Positions 21,285 through 30,458 of a stretch of DNA of 36,927 nt are shown piece by piece. Origin of the DNA: Lachnospiraceae bacterium (GTDB taxonomy: Bacteria; Bacillota; Clostridia; Lachnospirales; Lachnospiraceae). The notes under the pieces were generated by a model that had not been told where the DNA came from, made no database searches, and was given only the letters and a program-made list of their open reading frames with translations. Location: contig JAFUYB010000048.1 in NCBI GenBank assembly GCA_017470735.1, forward strand, positions 1 through 36,927, given 5' to 3'. The number at the start of each line of letters is the position of its first letter. Position 1 is the first letter of the stretch. The translations under genes and the position numbers were made by a program.

Positions 21285-23957
21285 TTGGAAAGAATAAGAG
21301 CATGGGTGAAATCAATAGAGGATATCAATCTGAGCCTGCAGGAGAGAATGTTCCGGCTTTTGACTTCAGTCAGCCTGACAGTCCTGCTTGCGGTGATGGT
21401 GGTCTGCGCATTGGTCGGGGAGAGCGCTGAAGTACTGATCGTCCTTGGACTCAGCTGGTGCGCCGCGTTTCTGATCACGGTGGTTTCCGCGCGCCTGGAC
21501 CGGGTGGATATCGGGATCCAGATGACCGGGGCGGTACTCATGTATCTGATCCTGCCGGTCAGTTTCTTCTTTGGCGGAGGCATAAACGGCGGTTCGGCAA
21601 GCTGGTTTATTTTCGTTTTTGTCTATATCTGCCTGATGATGTCCGGGCGGGTGCGTGTCGCGTTTTTGGTCACCGGCGTGATCGTGACCGGCGGCTGTTA
21701 CCTGATTGCCGATACGCATCCCGAGCTGGTCACGGGGCATGCGGACAATATGGCGTATCTGGATTCGTTTGCTTCGATCATCCTGCTGTCCGCGCTGATC
21801 TGCGTGATGTTTCTGTTTCAGCGAAATGCGTTTGAGGAGCAGAACAGGCTCGCTGAGGAGCAGAAAAAAGAAATTATGGAGCTGAATGAACGGCAGAACC
21901 ATTTCTTTTCGAGCATGAGCCATGAGATCCGCACGCCGATCAACACGATCATCGGGTTAAATGAGATGACGCTGCGGGAGGATATTTCCGATGAGGTGGC
22001 GGAAAATTCCCTGAATATCCAGGGGGCGAGCCGGATACTTCTGTCGCTGATCAACGACATTCTCGATATGTCAAAGATCGAGTCGGGGCAGATGACGATC
22101 GTCGATGCGCCCTATGATGCGGGGGAAATGCTTTCCGAGATCGTCAATATGATCTGGAGCCAGGCAAAGGAAAAAGGGCTTGCGTTCCATGTGGACATCG
22201 ATCCGTCGCTGCCTGCGGCGATGATCGGCGATGAAGTGCGCATCAAGCAGGTGCTGATCAATATTTTAAACAATGCGGTCAAATACACCGAGGAAGGCTC
22301 GGTATCGCTGTCGGTGCAGTGCAAGAAAAAGAATGACAAGCGGATTTCCGTGATCTACTCGGTGAAGGATACCGGCAGCGGGATCCGGAAGGAAAGCATA
22401 CCGTATCTTTTCTCGGCGTTCCGCCGGGTGGATGAGGAGAAAAACCGTTACATCCAGGGAACGGGACTGGGGCTGTCCATCGTCAAGCAGCTCGTAGAAC
22501 TGATGGACGGCGAGATCACCGTGGACAGTATCTATACCAAAGGCTCGACCTTTGTTGTCATATTAGAGCAGGGGATTGAAAACGAGACAGCAATCGGAAA
22601 TCTGAACCTTGCGCAGCATAGGTCAAGCGACCGGCGGAGGGCATATGTCAAGAGCTTTGAGGCACCGAAAGCCAGGGTGCTCATCGTGGACGACAATGAG
22701 GTCAATCTGCTCGTGGCAAAGAAGCTGCTGCGTGAAACCGGCATGCAGGTGGACACGGTGACAAGCGGGGAGGAATGCCTGCAGAAATCCATGTTTGTCC
22801 ACTACGACTTGGTCTTTATGGATCATCTGATGCCGGAAATGGACGGCGTGGAATGCCTGCACGCGCTGCGGGCGCAGGTCGGAGGCCTAAATACCGAAAC
22901 GCCGGTGGTCGTTTTGACCGCAAACGCCGGCAGCGACGCCGTGGCAATGTACGAGCGGGAGGGCTTTGACGACTGTCTGTTAAAACCGGTCAGCAGTGAG
23001 CTTTTGGAGCAGGCGGCACTGAAATTCCTGCCGGAAGAGCTTGTCAATGTGACGGTGGAAAACCAGATATTGGAGACGGAAAACCTGGTGCGTAAAGGCT
23101 TGCGCAAACGGCCGGTGCGGATTACGACAGAGAGTGTCTGTGATCTGCCTGAAAAAATGATTGAAAAGCAGGCGGTGTCGATTCTGCCGTGTCTGGTCCA
23201 TACGGAGGGCGGGGTCTTCCAGGATGGCGTGGAGATCGGGGCAAACGCGGCGATCACCTACATAGAAGAGCTTGGAAAAAACGCTTGGGCGTCGGAACCG
23301 GATGTGCCGGATTACATCGGCTTTTTCGCGCGGGAGCTTGAGCAGGCGCAAAATGTCATCCATATTGCCGGAGGCAAAGGAGCAAGCGGCGCGTACCCGA
23401 AAGCGATGGCGGCGTCACAGACCTTTGGCAATGTGACGGTCATCAATTCGGCGCAGATGTCAAGCGGCCTGGGATTTCTGGTGCTTCACGCTTCGCAGAT
23501 GGCGGAGCAGGGCATGCCTGCCAGGGAGATTGTCAAAAATATTGAAGCGATGCGCGCAAGAATCCGGACAACATTTTTGCTGGACAGCACCAAATACCTG
23601 AAACGGAACGGGCGGATCCCCAAGCGGGCCAACATTATCTGCGAAGCATTCATGCTGCATCCGTGCGTGGCAATGACCGAGCATGGGATGCAGATGCAGA
23701 AGCTTTACCCGGGCAAGCGCAGCACGGCGTGGCGGCATTACATTTCAGAAAAGCTGCGGGACGCCGCGCATATTGATACGAGCCTGCTTTTCATCGCGTA
23801 TTCGGGGCTTTCGATCCGGGATATCGAAGAAATCGAGGAGCAGGTGAATCTGCGCCTGCCGTTTGAGCGGATCATCCGTCAGAGAGTGACGCCGTCGAGT
23901 ACGACAATGTTCGGACCAGGGACATTCGGACTGATCTACGCGATGAAGGAAAGATAA
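21285..23957 (+). CDS. Hybrid histidine kinase-receiver fused to a DegV fatty-acid-binding domain
   Basis: From TTG 21285 (AAGGAGG six bases before it) the protein is 890 residues. Five or six membrane helices (about 20-180) lead to HisKA with H213 in SMSHEIRTPIN, then HATPase (NILNNAVKYTEEG, DTGSG, GTGLGLSIVKQ). A receiver domain follows (about 463-580, D513 in LVFMDHLMPEMDG). Residues about 611-890 form a full-length DegV domain: ITTESVCDLP, GGKGASGAYPKAM, INSAQMSSGLG, LLDSTKYLKRNGRIPK and the terminal FGPGTFGLIYA. DegV/FakB proteins bind a fatty acid in a closed pocket. The combination suggests that lipid occupancy tunes the kinase. The longer start at 21246 ignores the perfect ribosome binding site. 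Confidence 0.92.
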   Translation: MERIRAWVKSIEDINLSLQERMFRLLTSVSLTVLLAVMVVCALVGESAEVLIVLGLSWCAAFLITVVSARLDRVDIGIQMTGAVLMYLILPVSFFFGGGINGGSASWFIFVFVYICLMMSGRVRVAFLVTGVIVTGGCYLIADTHPELVTGHADNMAYLDSFASIILLSALICVMFLFQRNAFEEQNRLAEEQKKEIMELNERQNHFFSSMSHEIRTPINTIIGLNEMTLREDISDEVAENSLNIQGASRILLSLINDILDMSKIESGQMTIVDAPYDAGEMLSEIVNMIWSQAKEKGLAFHVDIDPSLPAAMIGDEVRIKQVLINILNNAVKYTEEGSVSLSVQCKKKNDKRISVIYSVKDTGSGIRKESIPYLFSAFRRVDEEKNRYIQGTGLGLSIVKQLVELMDGEITVDSIYTKGSTFVVILEQGIENETAIGNLNLAQHRSSDRRRAYVKSFEAPKARVLIVDDNEVNLLVAKKLLRETGMQVDTVTSGEECLQKSMFVHYDLVFMDHLMPEMDGVECLHALRAQVGGLNTETPVVVLTANAGSDAVAMYEREGFDDCLLKPVSSELLEQAALKFLPEELVNVTVENQILETENLVRKGLRKRPVRITTESVCDLPEKMIEKQAVSILPCLVHTEGGVFQDGVEIGANAAITYIEELGKNAWASEPDVPDYIGFFARELEQAQNVIHIAGGKGASGAYPKAMAASQTFGNVTVINSAQMSSGLGFLVLHASQMAEQGMPAREIVKNIEAMRARIRTTFLLDSTKYLKRNGRIPKRANIICEAFMLHPCVAMTEHGMQMQKLYPGKRSTAWRHYISEKLRDAAHIDTSLLFIAYSGLSIRDIEEIEEQVNLRLPFERIIRQRVTPSSTTMFGPGTFGLIYAMKER

Positions 23958-24035
23958 CAGAGGCTGTCAGGGACTGCAGTATGCCAGGGATGGGTGTCAA
24001 AACAATGCGGACGGCAGCAGGGGGATATTTATGTT

Positions 24036-24977
24036 ATGGATGCGGAAATTTTAGTGATCGATGACGCGAAGGTGGAACGCTTTTTTGAAATGCGTCTTTT
24101 GGAAAAGCTTGGGGCGAAAGCGGACGAAGCGGAAAGCGTAAAACAGGCATTGCCGATGCTTCAGGAAAACGAATACAAGCTGGTGCTTCTTGACCAGAAG
24201 ATGCCCGGAGAGCCGGACGGATGGGAGATAATCGGGGAGATGAGGCGGCAGGGATTTCTGATGCCGGTCGTTCTTTTTGGTGAAAAAAACGAAAATACGC
24301 AAACGGATGACATTATTGTCTTGAAAAAACCCGCAGAATATCGTAGACTGACAGAGGTATTACAAAAATATCTGATGATGCCTCTTTCCAAAAAGGAAAC
24401 TGCGGCTCCGCCGGACGGTGAACTTGATACGGCGCAGGGAGTCAAAAATTGCGGTTCCGAGGAAGGCTACCGCGAAGCGTTGGAGATTTATTACCGCACG
24501 ATACCCGACAAGGCGGACGAGATCGAGGGCTTCTATAGAAACGGCGACATTGACGCTTATACGATCAAGGTACACGCGTTAAAGAGCTCATCGCTGATCG
24601 TCGGGGCGACGGCGTTGTCCGAGCTGGCAAGGGAGCTTGAACAGGCAGGAAAAGACGGCGATACAAAAAAGATCGAAGCGGAAACGGAGTGCCTGCTTTT
24701 AAGTTATAGGCATTACCGGGAAGTGCTCGCGCCGATGTTTGCGGATGCTTCTGAAGAGGAAAAGCCTCATGTACCGGAAGAGGTTTTGGCGGATGCCTAT
24801 GCGTCAGTGGCGGAATTCGCGGAGCAGATGGATGTCGATATGATAGAGATGGTATTGGAGTCGATGAAGGAATACCATCTGCAGCCTGAGGATGAAAAGA
24901 CGATGCGGGATATATCGGACTGCCTGCTGGCATTGGACTGGGAAAAGATGACGACACTCGTGCGTCAGAAGATATAG
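24036..24977 (+). CDS. Receiver-HPt phosphotransfer protein
   Basis: The 313-residue cytoplasmic protein has an N-terminal receiver (ILVIDDAKVERF, D53 in LVLLDQKMP, K in LKKPAEY) and an HPt domain with H180 in VHALKSSSLIVGA. A further helical region to the C-terminus resembles a second helical bundle without a clear phospho-histidine. It is a likely shuttle between the hybrid kinases and the cyclase or double-receiver protein. ATG 24036 has AGGGGG about eleven bases upstream; upstream in-frame codons to 23994 have none. It follows the DegV kinase by 78 bases and precedes the next gene by 11. Confidence 0.9.
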   Translation: MDAEILVIDDAKVERFFEMRLLEKLGAKADEAESVKQALPMLQENEYKLVLLDQKMPGEPDGWEIIGEMRRQGFLMPVVLFGEKNENTQTDDIIVLKKPAEYRRLTEVLQKYLMMPLSKKETAAPPDGELDTAQGVKNCGSEEGYREALEIYYRTIPDKADEIEGFYRNGDIDAYTIKVHALKSSSLIVGATALSELARELEQAGKDGDTKKIEAETECLLLSYRHYREVLAPMFADASEEEKPHVPEEVLADAYASVAEFAEQMDVDMIEMVLESMKEYHLQPEDEKTMRDISDCLLALDWEKMTTLVRQKI

Positions 24978-24988
24978 GGAGAGTGGAA

Positions 24989-25822
24989 ATGAGCGAAAAA
25001 CCGACGACGAATGAGATGCCTGAGGTGGAAGAGGCACCGGTTGTGGAGCGGAAGAAAATGGTTCTGATCGTCAGCGAGGCGGAGACCTTTACCGTCAAGG
25101 GACTGGAGACGCGCTTAAAAGAGGTCGGCGTGGAATCCGATTTTGTGATCACAAAGATCCGCAACCTCGAAATGCGTGTGGATTCCGCGGATCTGTTTGT
25201 CCTGTATATGGATCAGTCGATCGGCAGCAATGCGGATGTGCTGGTGTTTTTAAATGATGCCTGCACCGAAAAAGAAAAAGAGATGATCCTGATCGGCACA
25301 CGCCTCGAATACGAAGCGGTGATGAATTATATCGACAAGAAAAATGTGCTGCACTGGTTCGAGCGTCCTTTGAATATGGAAAAGTTTTTGGAGCAGGTTG
25401 AGAGCTATGTCGATGCTGCTTCCGCGGAGGCGCGCAAAAAGAGCATACTGATCGTTGACGACGATGTGGCGTATATGCAGATGATCCGCAAATGGCTGAA
25501 GGATTCGTACCGTGTCGGCATGGCCAATTCCGGCGCCCAGGCGATCACCTGGCTGGCGAAAAATGAGGCGGATCTGATCCTGCTTGACTATGAGATGCCG
25601 GTCACATCAGGACCTAAAGTGCTTGAAATGCTCCGCTCTGAGGCGGAGACAAGCACGGTTCCGGTGATGTTCCTGACCGGAAAGGGAGACCGGATGAGCA
25701 TTTTGCGGGTATTGGATCTGAAGCCCGCTGATTATCTGTTGAAGAACATCGACCGGAAACAGCTGTTGGAAAAGGTGGATGGCTTTTTTAAGGAGAAGGC
25801 GGCAACAAGGAGGCAAAAGTGA
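24989..25822 (+). CDS. Double receiver-domain protein
   Basis: The 277-residue protein has two receiver-like folds and no output domain. The first (about 22-140) has lost the acidic pocket and phospho-acceptor pattern (VLIVSEAETF, DLFVLYMDQS). The second (about 150-270) is canonical: ILIVDDDVAYM, D200 in LILLDYEMP, T/G in FLTGKGD, and a C-terminal LKPADYLLKNI in which the usual lysine-proline is K-N. It could be a phosphate sink or a protein-protein switch within the relay. The start is ATG 24989 after GGGAGAG. The stop overlaps the GTG of the hydrolase gene (GTGA), tying signalling and biosynthetic parts of the operon together by translational coupling. Confidence 0.88.
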   Translation: MSEKPTTNEMPEVEEAPVVERKKMVLIVSEAETFTVKGLETRLKEVGVESDFVITKIRNLEMRVDSADLFVLYMDQSIGSNADVLVFLNDACTEKEKEMILIGTRLEYEAVMNYIDKKNVLHWFERPLNMEKFLEQVESYVDAASAEARKKSILIVDDDVAYMQMIRKWLKDSYRVGMANSGAQAITWLAKNEADLILLDYEMPVTSGPKVLEMLRSEAETSTVPVMFLTGKGDRMSILRVLDLKPADYLLKNIDRKQLLEKVDGFFKEKAATRRQK

Positions 25823-26967
25823 GCGCAATAAACGGAGTACAGATCTACATCAACCAGTCACCGGACAGTATTTTGGATTTTGATCAAAAAAAGCGGCATT
25901 ACAATATTGAGGTGCCGAGGGACTGCTTCGGACTGCGGATTCATGTGGACTACGATCCGGCATATTATATCCGTATCACAACGGACCGCGACGCGGGGCG
26001 GTATCTGTGTGAGGACTTGGATCCGGAAATGGGCGATTACATCGCGGGCACCGAGGTGCCGTATTACGAATATTACGATGGCTATCTGCTGAGACTCGAC
26101 AAGCGCCGTTCCTGCCTGCGGGATGATCTGCATGTGAAGATCACGATCTCCGCAGGATCTTATGAATTGGGCAATGAGAGCTACGAGATCGATCTGGTCA
26201 GAAAGGCGGACGCGAAAACACAGAGCCTGTTTAAAATGGACAGCTATCAGGATGAAGAGTTCAATGTGCGGCTGCCCTACGCGCTGTATGTGCCGTCCGA
26301 TTATGATCCGAAAAAGAAATACCCGATCGTGATCGGTCTGCATGGCACGGGCGAGATGATCGAGCCGATCGAAGCCATGTGGGAAAAGATGGAGATGGGT
26401 ACGGCATGGGCGCGTGATTCGGAAGAGGGGCACAACCAGTGCATCGTGCTGATCCCGCAGTGCATTAAGCATTACGATGATGAGGACAACTGGGTGTCGC
26501 TCGTGCAGTTTATCAACAAGCATTCCAATTCACCGTTCTGGCCGCTGCCGCAGCTAAAGGCGGTGTGGAATCTGCTGAATAAGATCCGCGCCGAATACAG
26601 CATTGATGAAAAACGGATGTACCTGACGGGCATGTCATCAGGCGGCTTTGGGATATATGTACTGGCGATGGATCATCCGCATACCTTTGCGGGGCTGGTG
26701 CCGATCAGCGCGGCGGCAAATCCCGACAGGGTTGAGGAACTCAAAGGCATTCCGATGTGGATCTTCCATTCGGATGACGATCCTTTGATCGTGCCCGAAT
26801 GGTCGATCAATCCTCTGCTTGGCGTATTTGACAGGGCGGGTCTGGATTACAAATTCACCCGATATCCGAAGGGACAGATATTCTGGCAGTCGGGGCATTT
26901 TGCCTGGGAGGTCTGCTACCACAATAAAGAGATGCGCGACTGGCTGTTTGCGCAGCATTTGGATTGA
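25819..26967 (+). CDS. Alpha/beta hydrolase, esterase D / PHB-depolymerase-like
   Basis: The 382-residue protein has no signal peptide. An N-terminal beta-rich domain (about 1-140) precedes an alpha/beta hydrolase: oxyanion region VIGLHGTGEM, nucleophile elbow TGMSSGGFG with S273, acid in FHSDDDPLIV, and histidine in QSGHFAWEV. The layout matches predicted peptidase or esterase proteins of the feruloyl-esterase/PHB-depolymerase group. In this operon it is the only hydrolase next to a carrier protein, so it may release or trim the product, as a stand-alone thioesterase would; that is inferred from position. GTG 25819 overlaps the preceding stop. Confidence 0.85.
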   Translation: MSAINGVQIYINQSPDSILDFDQKKRHYNIEVPRDCFGLRIHVDYDPAYYIRITTDRDAGRYLCEDLDPEMGDYIAGTEVPYYEYYDGYLLRLDKRRSCLRDDLHVKITISAGSYELGNESYEIDLVRKADAKTQSLFKMDSYQDEEFNVRLPYALYVPSDYDPKKKYPIVIGLHGTGEMIEPIEAMWEKMEMGTAWARDSEEGHNQCIVLIPQCIKHYDDEDNWVSLVQFINKHSNSPFWPLPQLKAVWNLLNKIRAEYSIDEKRMYLTGMSSGGFGIYVLAMDHPHTFAGLVPISAAANPDRVEELKGIPMWIFHSDDDPLIVPEWSINPLLGVFDRAGLDYKFTRYPKGQIFWQSGHFAWEVCYHNKEMRDWLFAQHLD

Positions 26968-27020
26968 AGAGGGGAAAGAAGAGACTGACATTGATATAGA
27001 AAAGCCGGAAAGGGGGAACT

Positions 27021-28412
27021 ATGGCGAGGGAATTGTATCCGCTGAGTGTCGGACAGGAATTACAGTATTTGCCGATCAAAAAGACCGGTATGCAGAGTTA
27101 CGCCAATATCTGCGTGTTTGCGGGGCTCAAGGCGCCGCTTGATTTCGGACTGTTAAAGCATGCGATACAGGACGAGATCAAGAGATCGGACTGTCTGAGG
27201 CTGCGGTTTACGGCGCCGGACAAGGACGGCAACATCAAGCAGTATGTCGCGGAACACGACGGGCGGGATATCCCGTATATCGACTTATCTTACAAGACGA
27301 TGGAAGAGGCGAATGCCTACCTGCAGGAATTGTCTTACAAGGAATTTGTCGGTTCGGATATACCGATGGTCGAATTCATCATGGTTTCGCTTCCCGAAGG
27401 CTACAACGGCACTTATATCCATATCGACCACAGACTGACCGATTCGTCGGGGCTGATCGTCAATGTCAATGACACGATGGAGATCTACTGCCATTACCGT
27501 TTCGGATCGCCGTATCCCGCTCCGTTGGCTTCGTTTGTCGATGTCCTGCAAAAGGATCTGAAAAAATCATCCAATCCCAAGCGGCAGGAAAAGGATGAAA
27601 AATTCTGGCGGGAGATGTTTGAAAAAGACGGCGAGCCGATCTATTCGGATGTGCAGGGGCCGTCGATCCTGCAGGAGAGCCGCAAGGCGCATGGCGACAA
27701 GTCGCTCCGCGCGGCAGACCTTGAGATGAAGGACCGATCGCTTGGCGTCGCGGCGTTCCATTTAGAGCCCGCTCCGACGCAGGCGATGATGGACTTCTGC
27801 ATGAACCACGACATTTCGATGAACAATCTGATCCTGCTTTCGATGCGGACCTACCTGTCCAAGATGAACGGCGGGCAGTCGGATATCACGATCCGCAATT
27901 ACATTTCCAGACGCTCGACGCACGCTGAGTGGACGAGCGGCGGCAGCAGGACATTTTCGTATCCGTGCCGCACGATCATTTCACCGGATACAGAATTTCT
28001 GGATGCGGCATACGAAGTGCAGAATGTACAGAACCATGTGTACATGCATTCCAATTTTGATCCGGTCCGTGTCGATGAGATTCTAAAAGAGATGTTTCCG
28101 ACGCCGGACAACACGACCTACATCAGTATGTCGCTGACCTACCAGCCGATGCCGGTCCGTATGCAGAACGAAAACCTGGCGGGCTATGAGCTGCGGACGA
28201 TCTGGTATCCGAAGATGGTTTCATCGAAAAAGATCTACCTGACCGTGACGCACAGTCCGAACGACGGCGGTCTGATCTTCAATTACCACTATCAGAAGGC
28301 GTCGCTTACCTACAAGGACATTGAGCTGGTTTACTATTATATGATGAAGATACTCTATAAGGGACTGGCGGAGCCCGATATGACGATTGGGGAAATGATA
28401 AATATTATCTGA
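27021..28412 (+). CDS. Stand-alone NRPS-type condensation-domain protein
   Basis: All 463 residues form one condensation-domain fold (chloramphenicol-acetyltransferase-like), the class that joins an acyl or aminoacyl carrier-bound donor to an acceptor amine or alcohol. The active-site motif HHxxxDG appears as DHRLTDS: the catalytic second histidine (H137) and the structural aspartate (D141) are kept, the first histidine is Asp and the glycine is Ser. Later elements such as NNLILLSMRTYL and SLTYQPMP fit the floor-loop and latch region. ATG 27021 has AAAGGGGG upstream. The gene sits 53 bases after the hydrolase and 74 before the carrier protein, so the three proteins presumably act together. 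Confidence 0.88.
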   Translation: MARELYPLSVGQELQYLPIKKTGMQSYANICVFAGLKAPLDFGLLKHAIQDEIKRSDCLRLRFTAPDKDGNIKQYVAEHDGRDIPYIDLSYKTMEEANAYLQELSYKEFVGSDIPMVEFIMVSLPEGYNGTYIHIDHRLTDSSGLIVNVNDTMEIYCHYRFGSPYPAPLASFVDVLQKDLKKSSNPKRQEKDEKFWREMFEKDGEPIYSDVQGPSILQESRKAHGDKSLRAADLEMKDRSLGVAAFHLEPAPTQAMMDFCMNHDISMNNLILLSMRTYLSKMNGGQSDITIRNYISRRSTHAEWTSGGSRTFSYPCRTIISPDTEFLDAAYEVQNVQNHVYMHSNFDPVRVDEILKEMFPTPDNTTYISMSLTYQPMPVRMQNENLAGYELRTIWYPKMVSSKKIYLTVTHSPNDGGLIFNYHYQKASLTYKDIELVYYYMMKILYKGLAEPDMTIGEMINII

Positions 28413-28486
28413 ATGATACAGCAGCATATGAAGCGCGGGGCATTGCGCAATCATGGAGCAAATTAACAAAAAGGAGGCACAAGACA

Positions 28487-28729
28487 ATGAGTGAGAAGCA
28501 GAAGGAAGATTTTTTGGCATTGGTAGCTGAGTACAGCGATGTGGAGGCGGAAGAGATCACGATGGACATGCGTTTCCGTGAGGATCTCGGTTTTAATTCG
28601 CTGAACTTCATGACCTTCCTCGGAGATTTGGAGGATGTATTTGATATCGAGATCGATGCCGATGAAGTGCTGAATCTTTCCACGGTCGGTGACGCGCTGA
28701 AAAATGCGGAGGAGCTGGTACAGGGCTAA
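28487..28729 (+). CDS. Acyl/peptidyl carrier protein
   Basis: The 80-residue acidic four-helix protein has the phosphopantetheine attachment motif LGFNSLNFM (S38) and the helix II pattern EDVFDIEIDADEV typical of acyl carrier proteins. It must be activated by a phosphopantetheinyl transferase encoded elsewhere. AAGGAGG precedes ATG. It lies between the condensation enzyme and the AMP-forming ligase, the expected position for the carrier loaded by one and used by the other. A housekeeping fatty-acid ACP is less likely because no fab genes are nearby. Confidence 0.93.
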   Translation: MSEKQKEDFLALVAEYSDVEAEEITMDMRFREDLGFNSLNFMTFLGDLEDVFDIEIDADEVLNLSTVGDALKNAEELVQG

Positions 28730-28813
28730 GACCCACGGGTTATGTGAGCAACTGCCGGCAGTCTGTTTCTATGGCAGGGCTGCGGCACAAAAATACATAA
28801 GGGGGAAAATATT

Positions 28814-30385
28814 ATGGCCGAACAGAAGCATGTGATACCGGCGATCATTGCGGACAGCGCGGCGGATTTTGCCGATGTGACGGCAGTCCGCTGGCTGGTG
28901 AAAAAAGAGATGCAGGATCGCAGCTACAGGGAGCTGGACAGTGCGAGAAAGCGCGTATGGCACGCATTGGCAAAGAGGGGGTTCGCCAATACGCACATCG
29001 CGTTGATCGGCACGACCGCGTATGAGTGGATCGCGTCGTATGTCGGACTGGTCAGCGGCAATTGCGTGGCAGTGCCGCTGGACGCGGGGCTTCCCGTCGA
29101 GGAGCTGGAGGATCTGCTGAACCGGTCGGATTCGGAAGCGTTGTTCTTAAGCCCGAAGATGAAGGGGATCATTCCCGATGTCAAGGCGGCTTGTCCGAAG
29201 ATCCGTCTGGTGATCCTGCTGGACGAGGAGGCATCCGACAAGGCCGAAGAGGATATCATCACCTTTGGCGATCTGATCTTAGAAGCGGAGGCAGCGGATA
29301 TTTCGGCGGAGGACAGCCCGGAGGAAGACGATGTATGTACCTTTATCTACACATCGGGCACGACTGGCAAGAGCAAGGGCGTCATGCTGACCCAGCGCAA
29401 CCTCTATGACAATATGAAAAACATCGTGATCACGGCAGATCCCGGGATGAAGATGCTGTCGGTTCTGCCGATCCATCACGCGTACTGCCTTGTGATGGAC
29501 TGGCTGATGGGCTTTTCCAAAGGCGCGACGCTCTGCATCAACGATTCGCTGCTGCATCTTGTGCGCAACATCAGCAAGTTTGAACCGCATATCATGCTGA
29601 TGGTGCCGTTGATGGTTGAGACGATCTACAAGAGACTGGCGATGGCGGATGAATCAATCCCGAAAAAGGAAGTCGGCAGGAGCGTATTCGGACCGAACCT
29701 GCACACGATCTATTCAGGCGGCGCGCACCTCGATCCGTATTACATCGAGGCAATGGCGGAGTACGGCATTGAGGTCTGCGAGGGCTATGGCATGTCCGAG
29801 TGTTCGCCGACGATCAGCACAAATGGAGAATTGGGCAACAAGCCCGGATCGGTCGGTCTGCCGCTCGGCAATGTTGAAGTGAAGTTTGAAAACGGCGAGC
29901 TGTTGGTGCGCGGTTCTTCGGTGATGAAGGGCTACTATCAGATGCCAAAGGAGACCGAAGAGGCGTTAAAGGACGGCTGGCTGCACACCGGCGACCTCGG
30001 GCATCTGGACGAAGACGGATATTTGTACATCACGGGCCGTGCCAAGAATCTGATCATCCTTTCCAACGGCGAGAACATTTCACCGGAAGAGATTGAGCTT
30101 GCCCTTGCGTTGGAGCCGTTGATCGGGGAGATCATCGTGACCGGTGAGAACAACGGACTGACCGCGCGGATCTATCCGGATCCGGATGTCGTTGAGGCAA
30201 GACAGCTGTCCGCGGAGCAGATCCGGGAAGAGCTGCAGGGCATTTTGGACGAGTACAATAAAAAGCAGCCGACCTACCGCGCGCTGACGGCGCTGGTGGT
30301 CCGGAAATATCCGTTCCTAAAGAGCGCGACGCGCAAGATCAAGCGTCCGCAGGCTGAGATCGATGAGCCGCCGGAAGAGGAGTAA
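28814..30385 (+). CDS. AMP-forming acyl-CoA/acyl-ACP ligase (ANL superfamily)
   Basis: The 523-residue enzyme has the ANL core motifs: P-loop TFIYTSGTTGKSKGVML, IHHAYC, YSGGAHLDP, the aromatic GYGMSECSP, hinge and adenosine motifs LHTGDLGHLDEDGYLYITGR, and a C-terminal FLKSATRKIKR carrying the catalytic lysine (the usual GK reads RK). The overall pattern is closer to long-chain fatty-acid ligases than to amino-acid adenylation domains, so it probably activates a carboxylic acid and loads the neighbouring carrier protein. It is the last gene of the operon, 84 bases after the carrier gene and with AAGGGGG before ATG. Its actual substrate cannot be read from motifs. Confidence 0.9.
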   Translation: MAEQKHVIPAIIADSAADFADVTAVRWLVKKEMQDRSYRELDSARKRVWHALAKRGFANTHIALIGTTAYEWIASYVGLVSGNCVAVPLDAGLPVEELEDLLNRSDSEALFLSPKMKGIIPDVKAACPKIRLVILLDEEASDKAEEDIITFGDLILEAEAADISAEDSPEEDDVCTFIYTSGTTGKSKGVMLTQRNLYDNMKNIVITADPGMKMLSVLPIHHAYCLVMDWLMGFSKGATLCINDSLLHLVRNISKFEPHIMLMVPLMVETIYKRLAMADESIPKKEVGRSVFGPNLHTIYSGGAHLDPYYIEAMAEYGIEVCEGYGMSECSPTISTNGELGNKPGSVGLPLGNVEVKFENGELLVRGSSVMKGYYQMPKETEEALKDGWLHTGDLGHLDEDGYLYITGRAKNLIILSNGENISPEEIELALALEPLIGEIIVTGENNGLTARIYPDPDVVEARQLSAEQIREELQGILDEYNKKQPTYRALTALVVRKYPFLKSATRKIKRPQAEIDEPPEEE

Positions 30386-30458
30386 AGGCGGATTTCCGTA
30401 AAGGAGAGGCTGTAAAAGAATTTCTCTGTCAAAGAGCAATATGCGATGGAATGAAAAG

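Noticed and set aside
28487..28729. Housekeeping acpP
   Set aside because: No fab or pls genes adjoin it; it is embedded between a condensation enzyme and an AMP ligase.
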